The translations under genes and the position numbers were made by a program. 64,000 bases of DNA from Methanococcoides methylutens (lineage in GTDB: Archaea > Halobacteriota > Methanosarcinia > Methanosarcinales > Methanosarcinaceae), in the NCBI RefSeq assembly GCF_000765475.1, contig NZ_JRHO01000014.1, positions 93,574 to 157,573 on the forward strand, written 5' to 3'. The notes under the pieces are model-generated. The model saw only the letters and a program-made list of their open reading frames with translations. It ran no database searches and was not told where the DNA came from. Positions 20,000-29,412 of the stretch are shown here, piece after piece. Position 1 is the stretch's first letter, and every line of letters begins with the position of its first letter.

Positions 20000-20533
20000 A
20001 TGTCAACTACTATAGAGACCATACTTGCACGCAGAAGCATCAGGGAATACACAGAATCCCCTGTAAGCAACGATGAGATCAACACCATTCTGGATTGTGG
20101 CAAATGGGCACCTTCAGGCCTTAACAACCAACCCTGGAAGTTCATCGTTGTCCGGAACGAAAACACAATCAAAGAACTGGCAGACTGCACGCATTATTCA
20201 AAGATAGTTTTGCAGGCAAAAGTGCTGATCGCAGTATACCTTGACCAGGGCACCATGTACCATCATGACAAGGATGTGCTTGCCATCGGTGCTTCCATAC
20301 AGAACATGCTTCTCGCATGCGAAGATCTTGGTCTTGGAGCTGTGTGGCTTGGAGAGATCCTCAAAAAGAACGAACAGGTAAATGCTGTTCTTGAAGTACC
20401 GGAAAGTCTTGAACTCATGGCAGTCCTTGCTATCGGTCACCCGGTGGGAAAAGAGCGTTCTTCAACAAGAAAAGCTATCGAAGAGATAACATTCAACGAA
20501 AAGTATGGTGAAAAGTGGACAGGCGAAAATTAA
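20000..20533 (+). CDS. Nitroreductase family FMN oxidoreductase
   Basis: 177 residues with the nitroreductase layout: N-terminal RRSIREYTESPV (FMN phosphate contacts), WAPSGLNNQPWKF, and a C-terminal GEILKKNEQV...AVLAIGHPVGKER. Family members reduce quinones, nitro compounds, flavins or tetrapyrrole-related substrates with NAD(P)H; the physiological substrate is not deducible. The ATG follows a terminator by 17 bases with only a weak ribosome site, so it may have its own promoter in the ilvC tail or be read through. Confidence 0.88.
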   Translation: MSTTIETILARRSIREYTESPVSNDEINTILDCGKWAPSGLNNQPWKFIVVRNENTIKELADCTHYSKIVLQAKVLIAVYLDQGTMYHHDKDVLAIGASIQNMLLACEDLGLGAVWLGEILKKNEQVNAVLEVPESLELMAVLAIGHPVGKERSSTRKAIEEITFNEKYGEKWTGEN

Positions 20534-20611
20534 GACCTGCCACTTTTTGAACTTTAAGCTTTAAACGTTATATTTAAAGTTTTAAGCTTTATATTTCAAA
20601 TATTAATTTTT

Positions 20612-22966
20612 TCATTTTTCCCTGGCTTTTCTGATCGCATCTTTACGGGCTGCAGCTGCTGCCTCACACTTACGATTAGCACAGTATTCCTTGGCATCTT
20701 TCCCCTGCTCTTTTACCCTTATAAAGTGCCATCCACAACCCTCACAGACCTTATCCGTCACTGTCAAGCGTCCTTTCTTCGGAACCGATTGAGTATGACC
20801 ACAGCGCTTGGTGCATCCCAGAAAACGCGAGTCCTTTGTAGCAATAAGGAACATCTGGCCATCACAGGAAGGGCACGGACCTATCACTTCAGGCGGGAAG
20901 CATTCCTTTTCCAGTTCACATGAAAAACACGGACCGATGCCGACCGACCAGAAGTATTTATTCCCCACTTTGATAACGGCAATACCATCCTTTTTACACT
21001 TCCTGGAACGCTGCACATTCAGTGCACCTGCTTTTGGAAGCGGGTATGTATTCTTACATTGCGGATAGCCCGTACATCCCACAAAACGCCCCTTGTCAGT
21101 AATGACCATGCGAAGCATACGACCACATTCCGGGCATGTCCCGACGTGATTCTTCTTGTCTGCAGCAACAGCCTCATCAGTAATTGTACCTGCAATCTGG
21201 GAGACCATGACATCGCGGTTCTTCAGCAGCTGGGAATACATTTCCTTGATAAGGGCAGTGCCTTCCTCAAGGGCCTGTGGGAACTTCTTTGTCCCGTCCT
21301 CAACCTCCTGAATGAGGGATTCGATCCGGGCACGAATATCCGGTTTGACAAGTATGGGCACAGAGCTGTGCAGCGCATCCATCAGGGTGAAACCTGTATC
21401 CATTATTGCAATGGTCTTACCCTTTGTCTCAAAATAACCACGTTTCTTGTTCGTTTCAATATGAGAAGGTGCGGTTGCCTTGGTACCGATACCATGCTTG
21501 TCCATGAGGGTCAGCAACTCTGCTTCCGTAAGCTTCTTTGGAGGCATTGTCTGTGACTTTACATTGTTGATCTTCTTCACATCTATAACATCAAGCTCTT
21601 CGAGATCAGGTAAGAGCTTATCCTTTGGCTTTTCAAAAGGATATACTGCAAGCCAACCAGCACTCTTCTGGATAGACCCTGTGGAATCGAACAACTCATC
21701 CCCTACTGTGAGCTCAAAGCGTGTCTTCTCAAAGACAGCTTCAGGCAGCAGGTTTGCAATAAAGTGTCTTACTATAAGGTCATAGATATCCCATGCATGA
21801 GGCATTTTGACAGCCTTTTCAATTTCTGCACGGGAACCTGCTTTTATCGGATGGATAGGGGGGTGGTCATGACCATCTTTCTTCCCGTTACGAGGAGTTA
21901 TCGTGCTCTGAGAGAGAAGCAACAGTGCGAAGTCCTGATAATCGCCTCTGGTAAATCCTTTTAGGATCTTCTTGAAATCCATATCATCGGCATACTTGTT
22001 GGTCTCTGTCCTGGGATAACTTGTAAAACCGGAAAGGTAAAGCTGCTCTGCGACCTCCAGAGCCTTTTCAGGACTTACCCCAAGGAATTTGGATGAACGT
22101 TTCAGGAACTCATTGGTGTTAAGCGGGAACGGAGCATTTGTCTTCATCTCCTTTACAGTCTTCTTTGATACCAACGCGGTCTTACAGCCTTTGATCTTGC
22201 TGAATATAGCATCTGCTTTTTCCTTTTCATAAATGTGACCGCCACGGTGAGCCCCTGCAAAATCGGTTCCTTTTCCGATAAAAAATCCTTCGATCTTCCA
22301 GAAGTCCTTCGAATCGAACTTTCGTATGGCAAGTTCACGCTCATAGACGAAACCACATGTAGGTGTCTGGCAGGGACCTACAGACAGCACCCCTTTGGTC
22401 CTAGCACGCTCTCTCACGGAAAGGGTCACAAAGCGAGTGAATGCTGCGCCCATCTTCAGATCAAGAATCTGCCTTGCCTCTGCGGACATTGCCATGTTCT
22501 CATCAGGCTCCACAAGATCTGTAAAGGCTTTCTCGATCTCACTTTTTGAAAGAGAAGAGAACCTTGCTCTCTTGACGGTCGACTTTGATACCTTTTCAGC
22601 GATGGATTTGGCCTCAAACCCTATATTTTCACCTTCCCTGTCAAAATCGCAGGCAAGAACAAGAAGATCAGCGTCTTGTGAAAGCTTTAGTATCGCATTG
22701 CCAAACTGGGCTTTTGTGATCTGTTTTACCGGTTCGGTGTCCAGAAGCAGAGCAGGATCGACATCCCTCCAGTTATTGAACTCCTCCGGGTAATCATAAC
22801 CCATGATATGTCCTGCAAGTCCCATTATTTTCCAGGGGACACCGTTCCTCTGGAATTCATAAACAGGAACCCCGGCTACAATTGTTCGTCTGGCCGAGCC
22901 GCCGGCTAATATGTTCGATATCTGAGCTGCAGCTTTGTTCTTCTCTGTGAATACGACTGTGGTCAT
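20612..22966 (-). CDS. topA: DNA topoisomerase I (type IA), archaeal
   Basis: Relaxes negatively supercoiled DNA. 784 residues from the ATG at 22966; an in-frame TTG at 22981 would add five residues. The TOPRIM domain begins TTVVFTEKN and contains DFDREGE. The catalytic tyrosine is Y317 in TSYPRTETNKY. The C-terminus has several four-cysteine zinc ribbons (CPECGR, CSCELEKEC, CPSCDGQ, CEGCGW), the arrangement of archaeal enzymes. Monocistronic, convergent with the nitroreductase gene. Confidence 0.94.
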   Translation of the reverse strand: MTTVVFTEKNKAAAQISNILAGGSARRTIVAGVPVYEFQRNGVPWKIMGLAGHIMGYDYPEEFNNWRDVDPALLLDTEPVKQITKAQFGNAILKLSQDADLLVLACDFDREGENIGFEAKSIAEKVSKSTVKRARFSSLSKSEIEKAFTDLVEPDENMAMSAEARQILDLKMGAAFTRFVTLSVRERARTKGVLSVGPCQTPTCGFVYERELAIRKFDSKDFWKIEGFFIGKGTDFAGAHRGGHIYEKEKADAIFSKIKGCKTALVSKKTVKEMKTNAPFPLNTNEFLKRSSKFLGVSPEKALEVAEQLYLSGFTSYPRTETNKYADDMDFKKILKGFTRGDYQDFALLLLSQSTITPRNGKKDGHDHPPIHPIKAGSRAEIEKAVKMPHAWDIYDLIVRHFIANLLPEAVFEKTRFELTVGDELFDSTGSIQKSAGWLAVYPFEKPKDKLLPDLEELDVIDVKKINNVKSQTMPPKKLTEAELLTLMDKHGIGTKATAPSHIETNKKRGYFETKGKTIAIMDTGFTLMDALHSSVPILVKPDIRARIESLIQEVEDGTKKFPQALEEGTALIKEMYSQLLKNRDVMVSQIAGTITDEAVAADKKNHVGTCPECGRMLRMVITDKGRFVGCTGYPQCKNTYPLPKAGALNVQRSRKCKKDGIAVIKVGNKYFWSVGIGPCFSCELEKECFPPEVIGPCPSCDGQMFLIATKDSRFLGCTKRCGHTQSVPKKGRLTVTDKVCEGCGWHFIRVKEQGKDAKEYCANRKCEAAAAARKDAIRKAREK

Positions 22967-23209
22967 GGAAATCAAAGGCAAATAACGTTTTCAAATGGCG
23001 ATACTGTTCCTAAAAAAGGTGTGACATAAAATGGTACTAACAGTACATTAATTATCGTATTCGATTATCAAAATTGATCATCATATAGATCAGGCTCATA
23101 AGGAGAAGATCCGATTTTATCAAAAGATAACTAAGAGATGAAGAAAAAGAATGCAACCTCATCAAAAACTTCATAAATATACAAACCAATCTAATATTGG
23201 AGGGTAACT

Positions 23210-23416
23210 ATGCAATGTACTGTTTGTGGAGTTGAAACTGAAAACAAATATTGTAACGATTGTGAAAAGATACTGGAAGAAATTATCCAGAAGGTCGGAG
23301 AAAAACGCTGGAGTGCAATTGACGACTGCTCATACATCTATCCCATGATAAAAAGGGCAGCCAAAGGAGAACTAACCGTTAATGACATAATCAACGCAAT
23401 GGAAGTTGAAGATTAA
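23210..23416 (+). CDS. Small zinc-ribbon protein, unknown function
   Basis: 68 residues. The N-terminus has CTVCG at residues 3-7 and CNDC at 15-18, a likely zinc knuckle, followed by a helical segment ending in EVED. A strong GGAGGGT ribosome site precedes the ATG, so it is surely translated. No named family recognised; a nucleic-acid or protein-binding adaptor is possible. Monocistronic. Confidence 0.75.
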   Translation: MQCTVCGVETENKYCNDCEKILEEIIQKVGEKRWSAIDDCSYIYPMIKRAAKGELTVNDIINAMEVED

Positions 23417-23613
23417 AACTAAATAATATTTCGAGGGATATGGAACCAAATGGTTCCTTAACCCCTCATACGATTCTCACTGCTTATTTTTTAAGAACAA
23501 TAGCTACTGCCAATCCTGTAGAGATCAACTATTCTGCAATTTATTCTTTAGTAATTAAGCCATCAAGGAAATAAAAAAACAGTATTTGGAAAGTCAGGGA
23601 TTTAAGGTATCAA

Positions 23614-23639
23614 AAGTGGTGAGCAATATAGCTCACCTT
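23614..23639 (-). terminator. Hairpin at the end of uspA
   Basis: On the minus strand AAGGTGAGC-TATATT-GCTCACC-ACTT forms a stem that begins inside the last codons of uspA and is followed by a short TTTT. Probable terminator. A similar GGTGAGC/GCTCAYC stem occurs after tRNA-Val near 34130. Confidence 0.45.
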
Positions 23640-24079
23640 GAGACCATGACATCTACCTTGGAGTGACGCAACACTTCCTCTGCAACACTTCCAAGAAGTA
23701 ATCTTGTAAGTCCTGTCTTTCCAAGACTTCCCATTACAATAAGGTCCATTTTGTTCTCTTCTGCATACTTGATGATCTCTTCTGCCGGATGGCCCTCAAG
23801 GACCAAGGTTTCAACCTCAACGTCACTAGAAGAGCAGGCATCTGCAACCTGTTCAACAGCCTTTTTAGCTTCTTCCATCATGACCTTGAATGGTACTTCC
23901 CACTGCATCATCCTGGAACCTATAGGCATTGAAGAAGATGGGTGCGTAGGTACTACACAAACTGCATATACCTTTGCATCAAGTTTTTTTGCAATATCTA
24001 TACCGGATAAAACTGCACTATCCGCATTTTCTGATCCGTCAGTAGCTATCAGGATCTTTTTATATTCATTACCAGTCAC
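23633..24079 (-). CDS. Universal stress protein (UspA family)
   Basis: 148 residues from GTG at 24079, six bases after a GGGGGT ribosome site; the longer GTG start at 24121 would include that site in the coding sequence and adds non-family residues. Core: KKILIATDGSENA at the N-terminus and the ATP-binding signature GSLGKTGLTRLLLGSVAEEV near the end (G-x2-G-x9-G-S), so it belongs to the ATP-binding type. Single gene; stress-linked function inferred from family. Confidence 0.88.
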   Translation of the reverse strand: MTGNEYKKILIATDGSENADSAVLSGIDIAKKLDAKVYAVCVVPTHPSSSMPIGSRMMQWEVPFKVMMEEAKKAVEQVADACSSSDVEVETLVLEGHPAEEIIKYAEENKMDLIVMGSLGKTGLTRLLLGSVAEEVLRHSKVDVMVSR

Positions 24080-24281
24080 ACAATTACCCCCTTGTTGATC
24101 TGTAAGCAGTGCATGGTGCACTTTGCTAAATAAATATAAACTTCAATAATATATCAACTTTCCCAAAACATGATAAGAGACTGACATTTCCGAGAGGATG
24201 AAACATATATATGTATCATTGCTGTATTGAATCCTAAGAACCGGCTATAATCATGCTTAAAATCATTTTTTCGGAGTTACA

Positions 24282-25580
24282 ATGACGTTAATGGAAGATG
24301 CAAATAAGGGCCTTATCACTCCAGAGATAGAACGTGTGGCAGAGGTAGAAGGTATCGATGCAGATACAGTTAGATCCTGCGTTGCAAAAGGGCTTGTAAC
24401 GATCCCAAATAACATCAAGGGAAAATCCCGGGCATTCGGTATCGGGAAATATATGAGCGTAAAGATCAACGCCAATATCGGTACCTCAAGGGACTTTGTA
24501 GACATTGAGGATGAAGTTGAGAAAGCTAAGGTCGCTGTTGCTTACGGTGCTGACACGATCATGGACCTATCCACAGGCGGAGACCTTGACCTGATACGTG
24601 CAAGGATCATGGATGCAGTAGATGTGCCAATAGGTACCGTGCCAATATACCAGGCTGCAGCTTCCCACAAGACTGTAGTTGACATGACATCCGATGACAT
24701 GTTCAATGCCGTGCGCAAGCATGCTGAGGACGGAGTAGACTTTGTCACTGTCCATGCAGGTGTTAACTACAACGCGATCGAGAGGCTCAAGAACAGTGAC
24801 AGGATAACAAATATGGTCAGTCGTGGCGGTTCATTTACCTTTGCGTGGATGACACACAACGAACAGGAAAATCCATTCTATGCAGAGTATGACTATCTTG
24901 TTGAGATCGCAAAGGAATATGACCTTACCTTAAGCCTTGGAGATGGAATGAGACCAGGGTGCATACACGATGCATCTGACGGACCGAAGTTCATGGAATT
25001 TATCACACTTGGCGAGCTTGTGAGTAAAGCAAGGCAGTCTAACGTACAGACCTTTGTCGAAGGTCCGGGACATGTGCCATTGAACGAAGTTGAGCTCAGC
25101 GTAAAAGCAATGAAGGAACTATGCCACCAGGCACCACTTTACCTGCTTGGTCCACTTGTTACTGACATTGCACCAGGTTTCGATCACATCACAGGTGCTA
25201 TCGGAGGAACACTTGCCGGCATGTGTGGCGCAGATTTCCTCTGCATGACAACACCTGCAGAGCATCTCGCACTTCCAACAGTCGAGGACATCCGAGAAGG
25301 AGCAACTGTCACTAAAATAGCAGCCCATGCTGCAGACCTGACACGTGATGGTCAGAAAGAGCAGGCACGTGCACTGGATAACAAAATGGCAGTCGCCCGT
25401 GCAGAGCTTGACTGGGATACACAGTATGAGATCGCAATTGACACAGAAAGGGCTCGCAACATCAGGGAGAGCAGGCACAGCGGAAGCGATGCATGTTCCA
25501 TGTGCGGCGAACTGTGTGCAATGAAGATCGTAAAGAGCGCACTTGAAGAAAGCAGGCAGAAAAATAATACTTCTTCCTGA
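24282..25580 (+). CDS. thiC: Phosphomethylpyrimidine synthase ThiC
   Basis: Radical-SAM enzyme converting aminoimidazole ribotide to the thiamine pyrimidine HMP-P. 432 residues. The TIM barrel has [30 protein letters not shown] and the zinc-site EGPGHVP. The C-terminal cluster motif is [11 protein letters not shown] (CxxCxxxxC). CGGAG precedes the ATG. This is the shorter archaeal form without the bacterial N-terminal extension. Upstream 160 bases show no recognisable TPP riboswitch. Confidence 0.95.
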   Translation: MTLMEDANKGLITPEIERVAEVEGIDADTVRSCVAKGLVTIPNNIKGKSRAFGIGKYMSVKINANIGTSRDFVDIEDEVEKAKVAVAYGADTIMDLSTGGDLDLIRARIMDAVDVPIGTVPIYQAAASHKTVVDMTSDDMFNAVRKHAEDGVDFVTVHAGVNYNAIERLKNSDRITNMVSRGGSFTFAWMTHNEQENPFYAEYDYLVEIAKEYDLTLSLGDGMRPGCIHDASDGPKFMEFITLGELVSKARQSNVQTFVEGPGHVPLNEVELSVKAMKELCHQAPLYLLGPLVTDIAPGFDHITGAIGGTLAGMCGADFLCMTTPAEHLALPTVEDIREGATVTKIAAHAADLTRDGQKEQARALDNKMAVARAELDWDTQYEIAIDTERARNIRESRHSGSDACSMCGELCAMKIVKSALEESRQKNNTSS

Positions 25581-25754
25581 TCTTATTTTTTATATTTCAT
25601 CTGTATTTTAGATTTTATCTTAAGTTCTTTTACAGTTTATTTTGAAATATCTTCCTTAATTTATTCGTTAATTTATTTCTGACTGACATTGACCGGGATT
25701 TTACCCTAGGACCTTAGCTTTTTCACCAAACCTTTTTACAATTAATGTGTCGAT

Positions 25755-25780
25755 AAACCTGTCTAAATATAGAAAGGTTT
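25755..25780 (+). promoter_or_regulatory. Palindromic operator/promoter element, copy 1
   Basis: Imperfect 26-base palindrome with arms AAACCTGTCTA and TAGAAAGGTTT around a TATA-like centre, 71-96 bases before the ABC ATPase start. 22 of 26 positions match the element's own reverse complement. A second inverted half-site, GACAGGTTT, lies at 25820-25828. Related copies are at 30661 and 33846. Likely binding site of a regulator overlapping the promoter. Confidence 0.6.
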
Positions 25781-25850
25781 AAATGAGAACATTGTCATAA
25801 TAAATATTGCCGATAAATCGACAGGTTTGCAGATATTAGGAGATGATGCA

Positions 25851-26558
25851 ATGGCCCTTCTGAAGGATCAGGACATAAAAGAAAAAGAGACAGTTATCGA
25901 AACTATTGACCTAAAAAAGAGCTACTACCTGACGGATGTTGAAGTCCCCATACTTCACGGCATCAATATCAACGTGAAAAAGGGTGATTTCGTAGCAATA
26001 ATGGGTCCATCAGGTTCCGGTAAAAGCACTCTAATGAACATGCTTGGATGTCTTGACAGACCCACTGAAGGTCATGTGATGGTCATGGGGATGGACATCA
26101 ACATGATCTCCGATATGGAACTGGCAAAGCTCAGAGGAATGGAGATAGGGTTCGTGTTCCAGAACTTCAGCCTTGTTTCCAGGCTTTCAGCCCTTCAGAA
26201 TGTCCTTTTGCCAACCTATGCAAACCGCAGATCGGACATCGATGTGAATGAACGTGCCAGGCAGCTCCTCGACCTTGTGGGACTTTCAGACCGCATGGAC
26301 CACAAGCCAACTGAACTTTCAGGAGGGCAATCACAGAGGGTTGCCATTGCCAGGGCACTGATCAACGATCCTGCCATAATCCTTGCAGACGAGCCTACGG
26401 GAAACCTTGACTCAAAGACAAGTATCGAGATCATGGAGCTTTTTTCAGAACTACACAGAAAGGGAAGTACGATAATCATGATCACACACGACCCTGAGAC
26501 CTCAGCATATGCTGATAGGACGATCCATGTCAAAGACGGCTATATCGAAAATAACTAA
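25851..26558 (+). CDS. ABC exporter ATP-binding protein (MacB/LolD type)
   Basis: 235 residues from the ATG at 25851, eight bases after AGGAG; the upstream TTG is discarded. Walker A GPSGSGKST, Q-loop FVFQNFSLVSRL, signature LSGGQSQR, Walker B IILADEPTG and H-loop ITHDPE are all present. The Q-loop and LSGGQ spacing is that of MacB/LolD ATPases that drive mechanotransmission rather than solute import. The permease partner is the gene at 27822, and the gene between them encodes a large extracellular domain. Expected cytoplasmic, membrane-associated. Confidence 0.92.
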   Translation: MALLKDQDIKEKETVIETIDLKKSYYLTDVEVPILHGININVKKGDFVAIMGPSGSGKSTLMNMLGCLDRPTEGHVMVMGMDINMISDMELAKLRGMEIGFVFQNFSLVSRLSALQNVLLPTYANRRSDIDVNERARQLLDLVGLSDRMDHKPTELSGGQSQRVAIARALINDPAIILADEPTGNLDSKTSIEIMELFSELHRKGSTIIMITHDPETSAYADRTIHVKDGYIENN

Positions 26559-26568
26559 GGTGAGGATA

Positions 26569-27804
26569 ATGCAAAGAAGAAACCTGAAGATAACAAAAGA
26601 ATTACCAATATTTGCAATCCTTCTGGTGCTGTTGACAATTATGTTGACCCCAGTATCAGCACAGGAAAGCAGTGCAACAAGCCTTGATGTGGACATCCAG
26701 AAGTACGAGCCATATCCAGCGGAGATAGGACAATATGTTGACGTCTGGATCAAAGTAGAAAACTTCCGATCAGGACAATCTGATGATGTTTCCATAAGAC
26801 TTGTACCCGAATATCCACTCTCTCTCGATTCCGAGAACAATGCCATCAAAGATATCGGCATACTCTCCCCCGATACTGCATCCGTGCAGGAATACCGCCT
26901 GTATGTGGACGAAAATGCAAAACCGGGAACAGCTTCTTTTGATGTATACTACAGAGGTGATAGCGATAGCCCCTGGGTAAAAGATACTTTTGAAATGAAG
27001 GTTGGGTCTACTACCTTTGAAAGCAAGGGAACACTTGAACTGGAAGATATTACAGCTAATCCCGGTGTATTCAGCCCGGGAGATACCGGAACCGTCAGTT
27101 TCACACTAACCAATACTGCCACAGAGAACACAATAAATTTCGAAGGTAAGGATTACGATACTAATGCACGTATCCAGTCTGCAACTCTTTCAGGCTCTGA
27201 GATCATCCAGACCACAAGCGTAGAACAGGATGCCGGAATAATCGGACCGGGAAATTCGGTAACACTTACATTTAATGTGGAAGTTCCTGAGGAAACACCG
27301 GAAGGTACCTACTACCTTGACCTTTCAGTTATCGGAAATTCACACGCCTATAATAACAACTGGAGAGTTCCACTTACAGTTGATAGCTCATCCCTCAAGA
27401 TGATACCGTCAAAACCAATGATACTTACTAACGGTGAAGGGAAGATCCAGTTCGATGTGGCAAACCTTCATCCAAATACACTTTCATCCGTAAGTGTCAG
27501 ACCGGAAGCTGAAGGCATCAAATTCTCACCAGCAGAGTATTTTATCGGGACCATGAAGCCTGATGAACTTTTTACCATAGAGTTCACTGCAGTGGTGGAA
27601 GATGAAGAAGCAGTAACCCCTCTTACGCTGGATGCAGAATACAGGAACGGGTTCAACGACCACACAACCTCCGAAGAGGTCGGTAGTTTTGACATTACGG
27701 AAGAAGATAACGGAAGTGGTGTCACAAGCGCTGCTGCAGCCCTTGGACTGGCGGTAGTCGCCGGATCGACACTCTTTGTCTACAGAAAGAAGAAACAGGA
27801 TTAA
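26569..27804 (+). CDS. Secreted COG1361-type S-layer-like protein, ABC-exporter partner
   Basis: 411 residues. Signal peptide (about 1-34), then about 350 residues of repeated immunoglobulin/CARDB-like beta domains (motifs SVTLTFNVEVPEETPEG and GEGKIQFDVANLHPN are typical of COG1361), then a C-terminal transmembrane helix followed by RKKKQD. So it is an extracellular protein with a short cytoplasmic tail. It lies between the ATPase and permease genes, 10 bases after the first and 17 before the second, where bacteria have the adaptor MacA. An adaptor or sensor for the exporter is inferred. Confidence 0.85.
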   Translation: MQRRNLKITKELPIFAILLVLLTIMLTPVSAQESSATSLDVDIQKYEPYPAEIGQYVDVWIKVENFRSGQSDDVSIRLVPEYPLSLDSENNAIKDIGILSPDTASVQEYRLYVDENAKPGTASFDVYYRGDSDSPWVKDTFEMKVGSTTFESKGTLELEDITANPGVFSPGDTGTVSFTLTNTATENTINFEGKDYDTNARIQSATLSGSEIIQTTSVEQDAGIIGPGNSVTLTFNVEVPEETPEGTYYLDLSVIGNSHAYNNNWRVPLTVDSSSLKMIPSKPMILTNGEGKIQFDVANLHPNTLSSVSVRPEAEGIKFSPAEYFIGTMKPDELFTIEFTAVVEDEEAVTPLTLDAEYRNGFNDHTTSEEVGSFDITEEDNGSGVTSAAAALGLAVVAGSTLFVYRKKKQD

Positions 27805-27821
27805 TTCCAGGAGTGATGGAC

Positions 27822-29042
27822 ATGGTCAGCCTCAGGCAGTCACTTGAGATCGCAACAGGAAGCATCTTCAACTCAAAGCTTCGTTCCACCCTTACAACCC
27901 TTGGCATAGTTATCGGCGTAGCTGCCGTTATAGCGAATGTTGCTATTGGTGCAAGCTTTAACCAGTACTTTGACGAGGAGATCGGAACCATTGGATCCAA
28001 TTTCATATATGTAGGAGCGGGAGCAAACGAGGCGAACGTCCTGTTCGATAATGAACTGGAGGTCGTCAGGAACACACCCGGTGTTGTCAGGGCATCCCCA
28101 CTCAATGAACAAGTTGCTGAGGTGACATACATGTCGGACTCAAGAAGGGTGACGGTCATTGGAGTTACAGGCGACTATGATGAGGTCGCCAACATCCAGC
28201 TCAGTGAAGGAAGCTTCATCAAGGACAATGACCAGTACGTTGCCGTTATTGGAAATGAGGTCTCAGAGGATACTTTTGAGCGCAGGCTTGCAAACAAGAA
28301 TTCCATAGATATCACCTTCCGAACCCGTGATGGCGAGGAGATCACGCAGACCTTCCAGGTAAAAGGAATTGTCGAAAAATCCGAAGCAAGTTTCATTTCA
28401 ACAGGACTGGACTCTGATACAAGTATATTCGTTCCAATTTCCACAATGAACGAGATCCTGTCAGTAAACGATTATTCCGGAATATTTGCAGAAGGCGAAT
28501 CCATAGATACCGTTACCGAGACCTCAGATGAAATAGACAAGAGGCTCGGACGCTATATGGGGATCTCTTCGAGGGATATGGAAAAGGATGATGTCAAACC
28601 CTACTTTATCGTGGACCAGCAGGAATTGCTTGAAGAGGCAGGGAGCCTTTCAGATGCACTTACTGCACTTCTGACAGCGGTTGCATTGATCTCACTTGTT
28701 GTGGGATCCATTGGCATCATGAACATCATGTTAGTAACGGTTACAGAACGCACATCAGAGATCGGTTTGATGAAAGCTATCGGATACTCCAATTATGATG
28801 TCCTGACAATGTTCATCGTGGAATCCGCTGTTGTGGGAACCATCGGGGGAGTAATTGGCGTGGTCCTCGGTTGCGTTGGAGCATATGGTGCTGCAACCTT
28901 CATGGGCCTACCTGTTGTTCTACCTGCAACAAAGATATTCGCAGGGTTTGTGATCTCAATACTTGTAGGTCTGATAGCAGGCGCTTATCCCGCTAACAAA
29001 GCTGCAAAGATGAAGCCAGTAGATGCATTGAGACATGACTGA
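27822..29042 (+). CDS. MacB-like ABC transporter permease (FtsX fold)
   Basis: 406 residues from the ATG at 27822, seven bases after GGAGTG. One N-terminal transmembrane helix (TLGIVIGVAAVIANVAIG), a large extracytoplasmic MacB periplasmic-core domain (about 45-250), then three helices with the FtsX signature (SLVVGSIGIMNIMLVTVTER) and KAAKMKPVDALRHD at the end. Partner of the ATPase at 25851. MacB systems export peptides or lipoproteins or transmit mechanical signals; substrate unknown. Confidence 0.92.
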   Translation: MVSLRQSLEIATGSIFNSKLRSTLTTLGIVIGVAAVIANVAIGASFNQYFDEEIGTIGSNFIYVGAGANEANVLFDNELEVVRNTPGVVRASPLNEQVAEVTYMSDSRRVTVIGVTGDYDEVANIQLSEGSFIKDNDQYVAVIGNEVSEDTFERRLANKNSIDITFRTRDGEEITQTFQVKGIVEKSEASFISTGLDSDTSIFVPISTMNEILSVNDYSGIFAEGESIDTVTETSDEIDKRLGRYMGISSRDMEKDDVKPYFIVDQQELLEEAGSLSDALTALLTAVALISLVVGSIGIMNIMLVTVTERTSEIGLMKAIGYSNYDVLTMFIVESAVVGTIGGVIGVVLGCVGAYGAATFMGLPVVLPATKIFAGFVISILVGLIAGAYPANKAAKMKPVDALRHD

Positions 29043-29134
29043 AAAATGATCAGAATAAAAGATGAGATCAAAAATGCTGATAATAATAGAGATAAAAATA
29101 GAATCAAAATTTAAAGAGAACAAGGTGAACTAAA

Positions 29135-29389
29135 ATGCTCGATAGCTGGATATTTTTCCCGATAAATGCAATAATGTTCCTGATGTTTGCAGGACTTGCA
29201 ATAGCAAGTACATTATTCTGGATCTGGATGCTTATCGACTGTGCAATGAACGAACCATCACAGGGAAATGATAAGCTTATATGGGCAATTATAATAGTCT
29301 TTACGCAGTTATTGGGAGCAGTGATCTATTTCTTCTTCAGAAGACCAAAACGGATCGCACAGGAAATATCAAAGAGTTCAGAAAATTAA
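29135..29389 (+). CDS. Small membrane protein with PLDc_N-like domain
   Basis: 84 residues with two transmembrane helices (about 8-33 and 46-68) joined by a short loop containing DCAMNE. The pattern matches the phospholipase-D nuclease N-terminal (PLDc_N) family, small membrane domains often found alone near sensors and transporters. C-terminal FRRPKR is cytoplasmic by the positive-inside rule. 23 bases before the next gene; same operon. Confidence 0.75.
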   Translation: MLDSWIFFPINAIMFLMFAGLAIASTLFWIWMLIDCAMNEPSQGNDKLIWAIIIVFTQLLGAVIYFFFRRPKRIAQEISKSSEN

Positions 29390-29412
29390 TAAGTATATAG
29401 GAGGGGGAACAT

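Noticed and set aside
24122-24281. TPP riboswitch before thiC
   Set aside because: No thi-box-like conserved elements or supporting pairing were visible in the leader.
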